Shown: positions 28,763 through 36,355 of the stretch, piece by piece | Layout: each line of letters opens with the position of its first letter | How positions within the stretch are numbered: the stretch's first letter is position 1 | NCBI RefSeq assembly: GCF_024609785.1 | Contig: NZ_JANHJQ010000002.1 | Location: 186,001 to 250,000 of the forward strand | Length of the DNA stretch: 64,000 bases | Reading direction: 5' to 3' | DNA from: Pseudalkalibacillus decolorationis | GTDB lineage: Bacteria; Bacillota; Bacilli; Bacillales; Fictibacillaceae | Notes under the pieces: model-generated | Told to the model about the DNA's origin: nothing | Seen by the model: only the letters and a program-made list of their open reading frames with translations | Database searches by the model: none | Made by a program: the position numbers and the translations under genes

Positions 28763-28906
28763 GATCTCCCTCCCTTTTCTTATGGCCGTTCAATATTCCT
28801 ATGTTTAGGACACACAATGTTGCATTTTACAAGAAAATAGGGGAAATTTCAAATCGTTAGGGTTTATTACCGTTTGTTTTGTTACTTAGGAAGGAAGTGG
28901 TTTTAC

Positions 28907-28941
28907 TATGCAAATTTGGGTAAGTTATTTACTTTTGCATA
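28907..28941 (+). promoter_or_regulatory. Candidate enhancer site for a sigma-54 activator
   Basis: TATGCAAA (28907-28914) and TTTGCATA (28934-28941) form an 8-bp inverted repeat about 90-125 bp upstream of the sigma-54 promoter. The half-site TATGCAAA resembles the half-site I recall for RocR-type enhancer sites, though the half-site spacing is wider. Confidence 0.4.
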
Positions 28942-29028
28942 ACGTGAAGAATATATTTTTCTTATCCTTTTTTCTATAAATGACCGTTTATTCGACAAAA
29001 AACAAATTGATTTAATTATTTGATTATT

Positions 29029-29046
29029 CTGGCATGGAACTTGCAA
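29029..29046 (+). promoter_or_regulatory. Sigma-54 (SigL) promoter of the polyamine operon
   Basis: CTGGCAT-GGAAC-TTGCAA has GG at 29031-29032 and GC at 29043-29044, exactly ten bases apart as sigma-54 requires, and only the C of GGCAC is changed. It lies about 40 bp upstream of the first gene. Such promoters need an AAA+ enhancer-binding activator; none is encoded in this window near the operon. Confidence 0.75.
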
Positions 29047-29084
29047 TACATAAAAAGTATACATTTTAAGGAGAGGATACATGA

Positions 29085-30452
29085 ATGAATGACAAACAAC
29101 CACATCATTTTCGTCGAACATTAACACTTCTGCCCGTCGTTATTTTAGGACTAGCGTATATGGCACCAATGACCGTATTTTCAACATACGGAGTTGTCGC
29201 TCAAACGTCTTTGGGATTGATACCTGCAGCTTATATTGTCGCATTAATTGCCATGTTATTTACTGCTTATAGTTATGGGAAAATGGTGAAGGCCTACCCA
29301 TCTGCAGGTTCTGCCTATACGTATACCCAAAAGTCCATAAGTCCGAACCTAGGTTTTCTTGTTGGCTGGTCCGTTTTAATGGATTATCTTTTCTTACCGA
29401 TGATCAACTTTCTTCTTGCAGGCATATTCCTTTCTGCTGCTTTTCCTATCATTCCATCATGGGGCTGGATTCTACTATTTATCGTTACGGTAACAGCGAT
29501 CAACATTTTCGGGATTCAACTTACGGTTAAAGTGAACGGCATCTTAGTCTTGTTCCAATTATTAGTTACTATTCTATTTATAATACTTGCTATTAAAGGA
29601 ATTACACAAGGAATGGGATTGGGTGTACTCTTCTCTTCACTTCCGTTTTATAACCCTGATGTTTCTTATTCCTTTGTACTCGCCGGGGCATCTATACTAT
29701 GCCTTTCCTTTCTTGGTTTTGATGCCGTTACTACACTATCTGAGGAAACCATTGAACCTAGACGTACCATCCCGAAAGCGATTTTCTTAATCGCACTGAT
29801 TGGGGGAGCGTTGTTTACGTTTGTATCCTATATTACACATTTAGTATATCCGGATTTTCGATCATTTGAAGTCGTTGACTCTGCCGCTTTCGAGATAGCA
29901 GAGGCTATTGGAGGAGCCTTATTTGGATCCATTTTTTTGGCGGGAATGATTACTTCAACTCTTGCCTCAGGGTTGTCCTCACATGCTAGTACGGCACGCC
30001 TTTTATTTGCTATGGGAAGAGAATCCGTATTACCACAAAAAATATTCGGCTATATCCATCCGAAATATAAAACGCCGTCTAACAACATCATTCTTATCGG
30101 TTTATTTTCATTATCAGCCCTGGCTATTGATTTAGTCACTGCAGCTTCCTTCATTAACTTCGGTGCACTTGTTGCTTTTACGTTTGTGAACATTTCTGTA
30201 ATATTTCATTACTATATTCACAAAAAGCAACGTCATTTGAAAGGACTGTTCTTATATGTTTTTCTCCCGGCAATCGGAGCCTGCTTTACCTTGTGGTTAT
30301 GGACAAACTTAGATAAACATTCCCTCATCTTAGGATGCATTTGGATCCTTGTGGGCTGGGTATATCTCATGTTTTTAACAAAAATGTTTACAAAAAAACC
30401 ACCACAATTCCACTTTGAGGAGGAACCTTCTGACATTACTATAAGTGGCTAA
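29085..30452 (+). CDS. APC-superfamily amino acid/polyamine permease
   Basis: This is a 455-residue, 12-helix transporter. It starts with the family's LLPVVILGLAYMAPMTVFSTYG segment and continues with YPSAGSAYTYTQKSISPNLGFLVGWSVLMDYLFLP, a pattern close to PuuP-type putrescine importers. The downstream enzymes make polyamines or acylated amines the likely cargo. AAGGAGAGG precedes the ATG; an out-of-frame three-codon ATG AAT GAA TGA overlaps the start and could reduce initiation. Confidence 0.88.
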   Translation: MNDKQPHHFRRTLTLLPVVILGLAYMAPMTVFSTYGVVAQTSLGLIPAAYIVALIAMLFTAYSYGKMVKAYPSAGSAYTYTQKSISPNLGFLVGWSVLMDYLFLPMINFLLAGIFLSAAFPIIPSWGWILLFIVTVTAINIFGIQLTVKVNGILVLFQLLVTILFIILAIKGITQGMGLGVLFSSLPFYNPDVSYSFVLAGASILCLSFLGFDAVTTLSEETIEPRRTIPKAIFLIALIGGALFTFVSYITHLVYPDFRSFEVVDSAAFEIAEAIGGALFGSIFLAGMITSTLASGLSSHASTARLLFAMGRESVLPQKIFGYIHPKYKTPSNNIILIGLFSLSALAIDLVTAASFINFGALVAFTFVNISVIFHYYIHKKQRHLKGLFLYVFLPAIGACFTLWLWTNLDKHSLILGCIWILVGWVYLMFLTKMFTKKPPQFHFEEEPSDITISG

Positions 30453-30484
30453 ACTATGAAATTTTCTTAAAGGAGCTTGTATCT

Positions 30485-31603
30485 ATGAAGCCAACAGGAT
30501 TTGTTTTTCATGAAGATTATTTACGCCATGAAACTGGAGATCAAGTCTATTCATTTAAAGGGGGTAAAACCATCAATGTGGGTAATGAATTCGAAAACCC
30601 TTTACGTGCCCAATACATTAAAGAGATGTTAGATAAAAGTGGACTATTGACCAAGATGAAATCATTTCGACCACATCCAGCAAGTGATACTGATCTTCTA
30701 CGGGTACATAGCCAACGTCATATTGTTCACTTAAAAGAAGCTTGTCAAAAGGGTGATCGTATACTTGGTCCGGAAGTATATGGTTGCCATGTTTCAGAAG
30801 AAATTGCTAGATTATCTGCAGGTGGTGCCATTAAAGCAGTAGACATTGCCATGAAAGACGAAGAAATTCGCCAAGTATATGCACTCATTCGCCCACCAGG
30901 TCACCATGCGAGTAGAGATCAAGCAATGGGGTTCTGTCTATATAACAATGTTGCCGTTGCAGCCCGTTATGCAATTGATTCGTTAAAATTAAAACGTGTG
31001 GCCATTCTAGATTGGGATGTGCATCACGGTAACGGTACACAGGACATCTTTTATCATGATAACAATGTACTTTTCATCTCCGTTCATGAAGCAGGATACT
31101 TTCCGGCAAATACAGGTAGTGTTGATGAACTAGGCGTATCGGCAGGGAAAGGATATAATGTCAATATTCCACTCCCCTCAGGTACCGGAGACGCCGGGTA
31201 TTTATATACCTTTGAAAGACTTGTGCAGCCTATTATCAATGAATATCAACCGGAACTACTTCTTGTTTCAGCAGGGCAAGACCCAAGTGGACTCGATCCG
31301 CTGTCACGTATGATGGTCATGCGTCCAGGATTTCGTAGTATGGCAAAAGCGGTACGTGAACTAGCTGATAAGATTTGTGATGGACGTTTAGTAGTTCTAC
31401 AAGAAGGTGGCTATAGCTTACCATATTTACCGATTGCGACTCTCGGCGTGATTGAGGGCTTGATGGATTGTGAAGTAGATTTCCACGACCCTCATGCCAT
31501 TCCAAATCAACCGATAACATACGATTTAGTAGAGGCTGTTACATTATGTGAAAAGATCCTTGCTCCCTATTGGAACAGTCTTTGTACACCAGCTCATTCA
31601 TAA
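30485..31603 (+). CDS. Histone deacetylase-like acetylpolyamine amidohydrolase
   Basis: This is a 372-residue HDAC-superfamily enzyme. The catalytic His pair is RPPGHHAS (His140, His141). The zinc ligands are Asp178 and His180 in LDWDVHHGNGTQDIF and Asp266 in SAGQDPSGLDPL. The tyrosine loop is EGGYSLPYL. Bacterial members of this class deacetylate acetylated polyamines such as N-acetylputrescine. It lies 32 bp after the permease stop with AAAGGAGC before the ATG, inside the sigma-54 operon. A role in reclaiming imported acetylpolyamine is a well-supported inference. Confidence 0.9.
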   Translation: MKPTGFVFHEDYLRHETGDQVYSFKGGKTINVGNEFENPLRAQYIKEMLDKSGLLTKMKSFRPHPASDTDLLRVHSQRHIVHLKEACQKGDRILGPEVYGCHVSEEIARLSAGGAIKAVDIAMKDEEIRQVYALIRPPGHHASRDQAMGFCLYNNVAVAARYAIDSLKLKRVAILDWDVHHGNGTQDIFYHDNNVLFISVHEAGYFPANTGSVDELGVSAGKGYNVNIPLPSGTGDAGYLYTFERLVQPIINEYQPELLLVSAGQDPSGLDPLSRMMVMRPGFRSMAKAVRELADKICDGRLVVLQEGGYSLPYLPIATLGVIEGLMDCEVDFHDPHAIPNQPITYDLVEAVTLCEKILAPYWNSLCTPAHS

Positions 31604-31631
31604 TACTTAATCCACTAAGGAGGAATTTTCT

Positions 31632-32540
31632 ATGAACGATAATAAAGTATCTATTGGGTTAATTCAACTTCAATGCGGAATAGATATTGTACAAAACGTA
31701 AGCAAAACAGTTGATAAGATTAAGGAAGCCGCAGAAAAAGGAGCACAGATCATCTGCCTGCAGGAGCTGTTTAACGCTCAGTACTTTCCGCAGACGGTAA
31801 CTGTCGATGCCTATGCAATAGCCGAACCGCTGGACAGTGAAACGATTCGTTCATTAGCTCAACTAGCAAAGGATTTAGAGGTTGTTCTCATTGTACCGGT
31901 ATACGAAAAAGCAGGGCGTGGACATTATTATAACAGTGCTGTTGTTTTTGACGCAGATGGTTCCTATCTTGGTACGACTCGAAAAAACCATATTCCAGAC
32001 GGCCCACAGTATCATGAAAAATATTATTTCACACCCGGTAATACTGGTTATCCAATTTATAAAACACGCTATGGTACGATAGGTATCGGGATTTGTTGGG
32101 ATGAATGGTTTCCTGAAGTGGCAAGAATTCTAGCATTGCAAGGTGCAGATATTTTGTTTTATCCATCTGCCATTGGTTCTGAGCCAGATCATCCGGAAGT
32201 ATCAACGCGTAAATCATGGGAAAAGGCTATTTCTGCACATGGTATTTCTAACGGTGTATTCGTGGCAGCCGTTAATCGCGTGGGGCAAGAAAACGATATG
32301 ACATTTTACGGAGGGAGTTTCATTAGTAATCCATTAGGAGAAATTATCCAATTCCTTGATCATGAAGAAGGAATTCTTATTCAAGATATTGATTTACAGG
32401 AAATCGATTCCGCTCGTAACCTGCTTCAGTTTATGCGTGACCGCCGCCCAGATACATACGGCTTACTGCTGCAACAAGAAGCTTTTCAAGATAGAGGTGT
32501 TCATCTAAATCATAATTTAAAGAAAAACGTTCTTACATGA
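31632..32540 (+). CDS. Carbon-nitrogen hydrolase, N-carbamoylputrescine amidase/beta-ureidopropionase-like
   Basis: This is a 302-residue nitrilase-superfamily enzyme with the triad Glu45 (CLQELFNAQYF), Lys118 (RKNHIPDG) and Cys155 (GIGICWDEWFPE). The segments DGPQYHEKYYFTPGNTG and YPSAIGSEP are characteristic of N-carbamoylputrescine amidases (AguB-like) and beta-ureidopropionases. It would release ammonia and CO2 from N-carbamoyl-amines. AAGGAGG precedes the ATG. It is the last gene of the operon and is followed by a terminator. Confidence 0.88.
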   Translation: MNDNKVSIGLIQLQCGIDIVQNVSKTVDKIKEAAEKGAQIICLQELFNAQYFPQTVTVDAYAIAEPLDSETIRSLAQLAKDLEVVLIVPVYEKAGRGHYYNSAVVFDADGSYLGTTRKNHIPDGPQYHEKYYFTPGNTGYPIYKTRYGTIGIGICWDEWFPEVARILALQGADILFYPSAIGSEPDHPEVSTRKSWEKAISAHGISNGVFVAAVNRVGQENDMTFYGGSFISNPLGEIIQFLDHEEGILIQDIDLQEIDSARNLLQFMRDRRPDTYGLLLQQEAFQDRGVHLNHNLKKNVLT

Positions 32541-32556
32541 TTTTTGGAACAAACAT

Positions 32557-32596
32557 GTGGTCAAACTATTGACTTCTGGATCACTGGTTTGACCAA
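32557..32596 (+). repeat. 9-bp inverted repeat after the polyamine operon
   Basis: TGGTCAAAC and GTTTGACCA flank a loop of about 22 bases, just upstream of the terminator. It could be part of a 3' end structure. Confidence 0.45.
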
Positions 32597-32615
32597 TTTA
32601 CAAGGGATCCACGAG

Positions 32616-32668
32616 AAAAGAAGTAATCATCCCAGCATTTGCTGCTTAGGGTGGCTACTTCTTTTTCA
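32616..32668 (+). terminator. Terminator of the polyamine operon
   Basis: AAAAGAAGTA..CATCCC/GGGTGG..TACTTCTTTTT forms a long hairpin ending in T. Confidence 0.85.
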
Positions 32669-32709
32669 CACGAATGTATAAAATTTTGATGCAAAGAGGC
32701 ACTGTTTAA

Positions 32710-32843
32710 TTCCAGCGCCCAACCCCTTGATCACTGCAGTCCCTGCTTGGCAACACACTGATTTACATCATGTGTATTCCCACGCAGGGCTAAACAGAGT
32801 TTGGTTCGAGCCTCCTCAGCGGCCTTCCAGTGACCTTCGTGGG
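32710..32843 (+). repeat. R1 repeat copy (diverged, 5' end missing)
   Basis: It shares the CAGCGCCCAACC, CACTGATTTACATCATGTG, AAACAGAGTTTGGTTCGAGC and CTTCCAGTGACCTTCGTGG blocks with 36148-36355. It lies 15 bp from the 3' end of the acyl-CoA dehydrogenase gene. Confidence 0.85.
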
Positions 32844-32858
32844 ACCCCTAAAATTTAT

Positions 32859-34028
32859 TTAGTCTTCTATTGCTCGCCCAGCGAGCATTTGGATGACAGA
32901 ATCATCCATTGGCGGGTTATGCAGTCCCGCTCTTACATCTCGGTAATACCTTTCAAAGTTCGATTTTTTGGAAAGGCCTCTTCCCCCAGCAATCCGCATT
33001 GCCAAATCAACCACGTGATTAGCCGAATTGGTTGCGATTGTTTTGACTGCAGCAAGCTCTGGCCCAAGATTCCCTCGTTGATCTGGTTGTTGATCCCATT
33101 TTTCGGCAACCGAATACATAAAATGTCGGGCTTTCAAGAGCTCAAGGTCCATTTCCCCGATTTTTTGCTGGATATGTGGAACAGACGAAATGGGTGTATT
33201 GAGACTATTAGGCTGATAATGTTTAGCAAATTGGACCGCCTCGTTTCGGGCTGCAATTGCAATCCCTAGATAACAAGCAGGTATGTGCAATAGCCATCCT
33301 TTCGGGAAAGACTTATTCTCTTTCTCACTATTAATTTCAATGAGACGATCTTTAATAACTTTTACGTTCGTTAACACAAGGTCATCACTACCCGTTCCTC
33401 GCATTCCGAGAGTGTCCCATGTGTGTTCAATATTAACTCCAGTCTGACCTCTTTCTACGATAAACCATCCAACCTTCTCTTTATCTTCTATAAAAGCTGA
33501 GACGATATAATAATCGAGCACATCTGCCATTGTAGTGAATGATTTACGTCCGCTTATGAGGTAGCCATTTCCACTAAGAACTGCTCGTGTTTCTGGAATT
33601 CCTCCTCTTGTAGGACTTCCCGTCGCAGGTTCAGTGGCAGCTCGATTTAATACTTTTTTATTTGTACAAATCTCATTAGCTATCCATTTAAATGCATCAG
33701 GCGTCCAGCGGTTTTCATCGCGCAACTCCATCACAATACCTAGATGCCAACCGATCGACAAAGCAACTGAACCGTCTCCTACTGCTAACCTTTCCTGCAA
33801 AAGGACAAATTCATATAATGATAAGTTCTTACCCCCAAATTGTTCAGGTAACGTTAAGCTATGATAATCCGCTTCCTTTAGATCTCGTAAATTTTCCAAT
33901 GAGAAGGAAGCATGTCGGTCTGTTTCTTCAGATCGATTCCTAGTCTTTTCCGATAATTTCTCTACCTTATTGAATAATTTTTGCTGGCGTTCGCTTTTTA
34001 TAAAAGGCTTATGTACATCCCACACCAT
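32859..34028 (-). CDS. Acyl-CoA dehydrogenase family protein
   Basis: This is a 389-residue flavoprotein. It has the order of the family: an N-terminal helical domain (SLTLPEQFGGKNLSLYEFVLLQERLAVGDGSVALS), a beta domain with GYLISGRKSFTTMA and TWDTLGMRGTGSDDL, and a C-terminal helical domain with QQKIGEMDLELLKAR and AMRIAGGRGLSKKSNFERYYRDVRAG. The usual catalytic glutamate position could not be fixed by eye. It resembles YdbM-type proteins, some of which act in desulfurisation or short acyl oxidation. Electrons would go to EtfAB. The gene stands alone. Confidence 0.88.
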   Translation of the reverse strand: MVWDVHKPFIKSERQQKLFNKVEKLSEKTRNRSEETDRHASFSLENLRDLKEADYHSLTLPEQFGGKNLSLYEFVLLQERLAVGDGSVALSIGWHLGIVMELRDENRWTPDAFKWIANEICTNKKVLNRAATEPATGSPTRGGIPETRAVLSGNGYLISGRKSFTTMADVLDYYIVSAFIEDKEKVGWFIVERGQTGVNIEHTWDTLGMRGTGSDDLVLTNVKVIKDRLIEINSEKENKSFPKGWLLHIPACYLGIAIAARNEAVQFAKHYQPNSLNTPISSVPHIQQKIGEMDLELLKARHFMYSVAEKWDQQPDQRGNLGPELAAVKTIATNSANHVVDLAMRIAGGRGLSKKSNFERYYRDVRAGLHNPPMDDSVIQMLAGRAIED

Positions 34029-34162
34029 AATTCACTCCACCTTCTCTTATTCCTATGATATATAAAGCATACATAAATAGTCGGAATTGATTCAACTAAA
34101 ACGTATTATACGAGTGAAGTTCTTATTTAAGATGTGTGTGGGTTGTTTATTTCGTACTTAAA

Positions 34163-34390
34163 TCAACTACCAGCATCCATTAATTTTTCATTAATCACTT
34201 CAGACAATTCATTTTTCTTTAAGAGGTAACGTAAGTGTTGAATGGGCATTGAACCATACCCTCTTTTTTCATCCAATGTAAATTGAACAATACTTCTACT
34301 GTGAGACGTGACTTTTAGAGTTTCTGCAGAATTGAAATTCCCGAGCGCATGCTTATTGATCCGATATACTGTATCCTTTTTGATTTTCAT
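34163..34390 (-). CDS. Small conserved protein, unknown
   Basis: This 75-residue basic protein (MKIKKDTVYRINKHALGNF...) has GGGAGG eight bases before the ATG and normal codon use, so it is probably real. No membrane segment, signal or motif is recognised. Confidence 0.65.
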   Translation of the reverse strand: MKIKKDTVYRINKHALGNFNSAETLKVTSHSRSIVQFTLDEKRGYGSMPIQHLRYLLKKNELSEVINEKLMDAGS

Positions 34391-34504
34391 GTGAATCCTC
34401 CCTTTCTTCTAATCACACTACTTATCATGACCCATCCAAGCGCTTGGTATGAGAGGGGAAAAATATTTTATTAATGGTACAAAAGAATTGTCCCAAGTTC
34501 CGAT

Positions 34505-34604
34505 AATAGAAAGGGTAAAGAAAACTTGGCACGGCCAAGCCTATGGCGCAGGTTGAGCTTTAGTTGCCCTTATACTATAAAAAGTATTTTTATACTTTCT
34601 TAAC
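34505..34604. repeat. Partial R1-related repeat
   Basis: GGTAAAGAAAACTTGGCACGGCCAAGC...AGTTGCCCTTATAC shares its order of blocks with the middle of the copy at 4717-4910, and it ends with TATACTTTCTTA, the reverse complement of the R1 end. Confidence 0.6.
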
Positions 34605-34609
34605 GTGAA

Positions 34610-34655
34610 AAATAGGCTAACTCAAAAGATTCTATTACGAACTTTTGAATTAGCC
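34610..34655 (-). terminator. tcyP terminator
   Basis: GGCTAA-x-TCAAAAG/CTTTTGA-x-TTAGCC hairpin, with TATTTTTC following on the minus strand. Confidence 0.8.
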
Positions 34656-34696
34656 CTTATGAGTGATTCTTCTATCTTCAGATACCTTCGAAAGTA

Positions 34697-36076
34697 TTAG
34701 ACTTCTGCATGTTGAGTCGGTGTATCGTATACCGATTGATCTAATTCATGAGTAATTTTATCGGTTAAAACACCGGCGGTCATACTCCCGCTTACGTTAA
34801 CTGCGGTCCTCCCCATATCGATCAGTGGTTCAATTGAAATGAGTAAGCCCGCCAATCCTACTGGTAAATTCATAGCAGATAAAACGAGAATGGCAGCAAA
34901 GGTAGCACCCCCGCCGACCCCTGCGACACCGAAAGAACTAATCGCTACAACAGCGATCAATGTGATGATGAACGATGGATCTAATGGATTAATTCCAACA
35001 GTCGGTGCGATCATCACCGCTAACATCGCAGGATAGACACCAGCACAACCATTTTGACCGATCGATAGTCCAAAGGATCCAGCGAAATTGGCCGTCCCTT
35101 CTGACACACCAAGTTCATTCGTCTGTGCACGGACATTGAGTGGTAATGTACCGGCACTCGTCCGGGACGTAAAGGCAAATGTGAGAACAGGTAGCACTTT
35201 TTTAACATAGGTGATTGGATTAAGACCAAAAAACGTTAGGAGAAGTAAATGAATTGCAAACATAATTAGTAATGCTACATAGGATGCAACAACAAATTTT
35301 CCTAGCTTCCAGATGGCATCATAGTCACTCGTTGCACTGACACGGGTCATTAATGCGAGTACTCCAAAAGGTGTGAGTCGGATAATTAAGGTTACAATTC
35401 TCATAACAACGGTATGAAGGGTCTCTACGATCTTCGCAAAGAAATCTGCTTGCTCTTCATTTTTGCGACGAACTCCAAGATAGGCTAATCCTACAATCGC
35501 TGCAAACAGCACTACTGCAATTGTTGATGTTGCTCTTGCACCGGTAAAATCTAAGAATGGATTTGCAGGTAGCAAGCTTAAGATTTGTTCGGGTAATGTT
35601 AAATCCTCAACTTGGGAAAATCTTTCTTCAAGTTGTTGTGAGCGAGCAGTTTCAGCTTCTCCTTGCTCAATTTGAATCGCTTCTAGATTAAAACCAAACG
35701 TTGTCGCGATTCCAACTGCAGCAGCAATGGCTGTTGTACCTACTAATATTGCAATAATCCATCCACTTATTTTCCCAACATTGTTTTTCAGTTTCATCTT
35801 TGTAAATGCCGAAAGAATAGAAATGAAAACAAGCGGCATGACAATCATTTGCAGTAATTTGACATAACCATTTCCTACAATGTTAAACCAGTCAACCGAA
35901 TGGCTGATTACCTCTGAAGTCGACCCATATACGGCTTGTAAAATGAGACCAAAAACAATTCCGAGTCCTAACGCTGAAAATACACGTTTTGAAAATGAGA
36001 CATGCTTCTTTTGCAAATGATAGAGGCCGAGAATTAGCAAAAACATGACAAAGATGTTTAACACAAGGAACCACAT
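34697..36076 (-). CDS. tcyP: L-cystine transporter TcyP (DAACS family)
   Basis: This 459-residue sodium-coupled symporter has the dicarboxylate/amino acid:cation symporter architecture: eight helices plus two re-entrant loops. Visible segments are FAFTSRTSAGTLPLNVRA, SFGLSIGQNGCAGVYPAMLAV, AISSFGVAGVGGGATFAAILVL and EPLIDMGRTAVNVSGSMTAG. Length and sequence match TcyP of Bacillus (463 residues), the main cystine importer. GGGGGAAGAG precedes the ATG. An R1 repeat lies 72 bp upstream, between it and the beta-propeller gene that precedes it on the same strand. Confidence 0.93.
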   Translation of the reverse strand: MWFLVLNIFVMFLLILGLYHLQKKHVSFSKRVFSALGLGIVFGLILQAVYGSTSEVISHSVDWFNIVGNGYVKLLQMIVMPLVFISILSAFTKMKLKNNVGKISGWIIAILVGTTAIAAAVGIATTFGFNLEAIQIEQGEAETARSQQLEERFSQVEDLTLPEQILSLLPANPFLDFTGARATSTIAVVLFAAIVGLAYLGVRRKNEEQADFFAKIVETLHTVVMRIVTLIIRLTPFGVLALMTRVSATSDYDAIWKLGKFVVASYVALLIMFAIHLLLLTFFGLNPITYVKKVLPVLTFAFTSRTSAGTLPLNVRAQTNELGVSEGTANFAGSFGLSIGQNGCAGVYPAMLAVMIAPTVGINPLDPSFIITLIAVVAISSFGVAGVGGGATFAAILVLSAMNLPVGLAGLLISIEPLIDMGRTAVNVSGSMTAGVLTDKITHELDQSVYDTPTQHAEV

Positions 36077-36147
36077 AGCTCTTCCCCCTCTTATTCTTCA
36101 GTTAATAATAAATATGTTTTGAGGAGGTGCATATTCCTTTTTCTTAT

Positions 36148-36355
36148 GAGTAAAGAAAGTATAAAAGGTTGCGGCATGATGTAATGTCCAGCTTCAGCGC
36201 CCAACCACTTGGATCACTTCAGGCCTCCTGCAGCGGCAACACACTGATTTACATCATGTGTATTCCCACGCAGGACCAAACAGAGTTTGGTTCGAGCCTC
36301 CTCGTCGGTCTTCCAGTGACCTTCGTGGCTAAGCAGGGCGCTTGCGCTTTTCTTA
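36148..36355 (+). repeat. R1 repeat copy (long form)
   Basis: It has the same ends as 4942-5096 plus an internal block (CACTGATTTACATCATGTG...GGTTCGAGCC). It covers the last 34 codons and the stop of the beta-propeller gene on the opposite strand. Confidence 0.92.
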
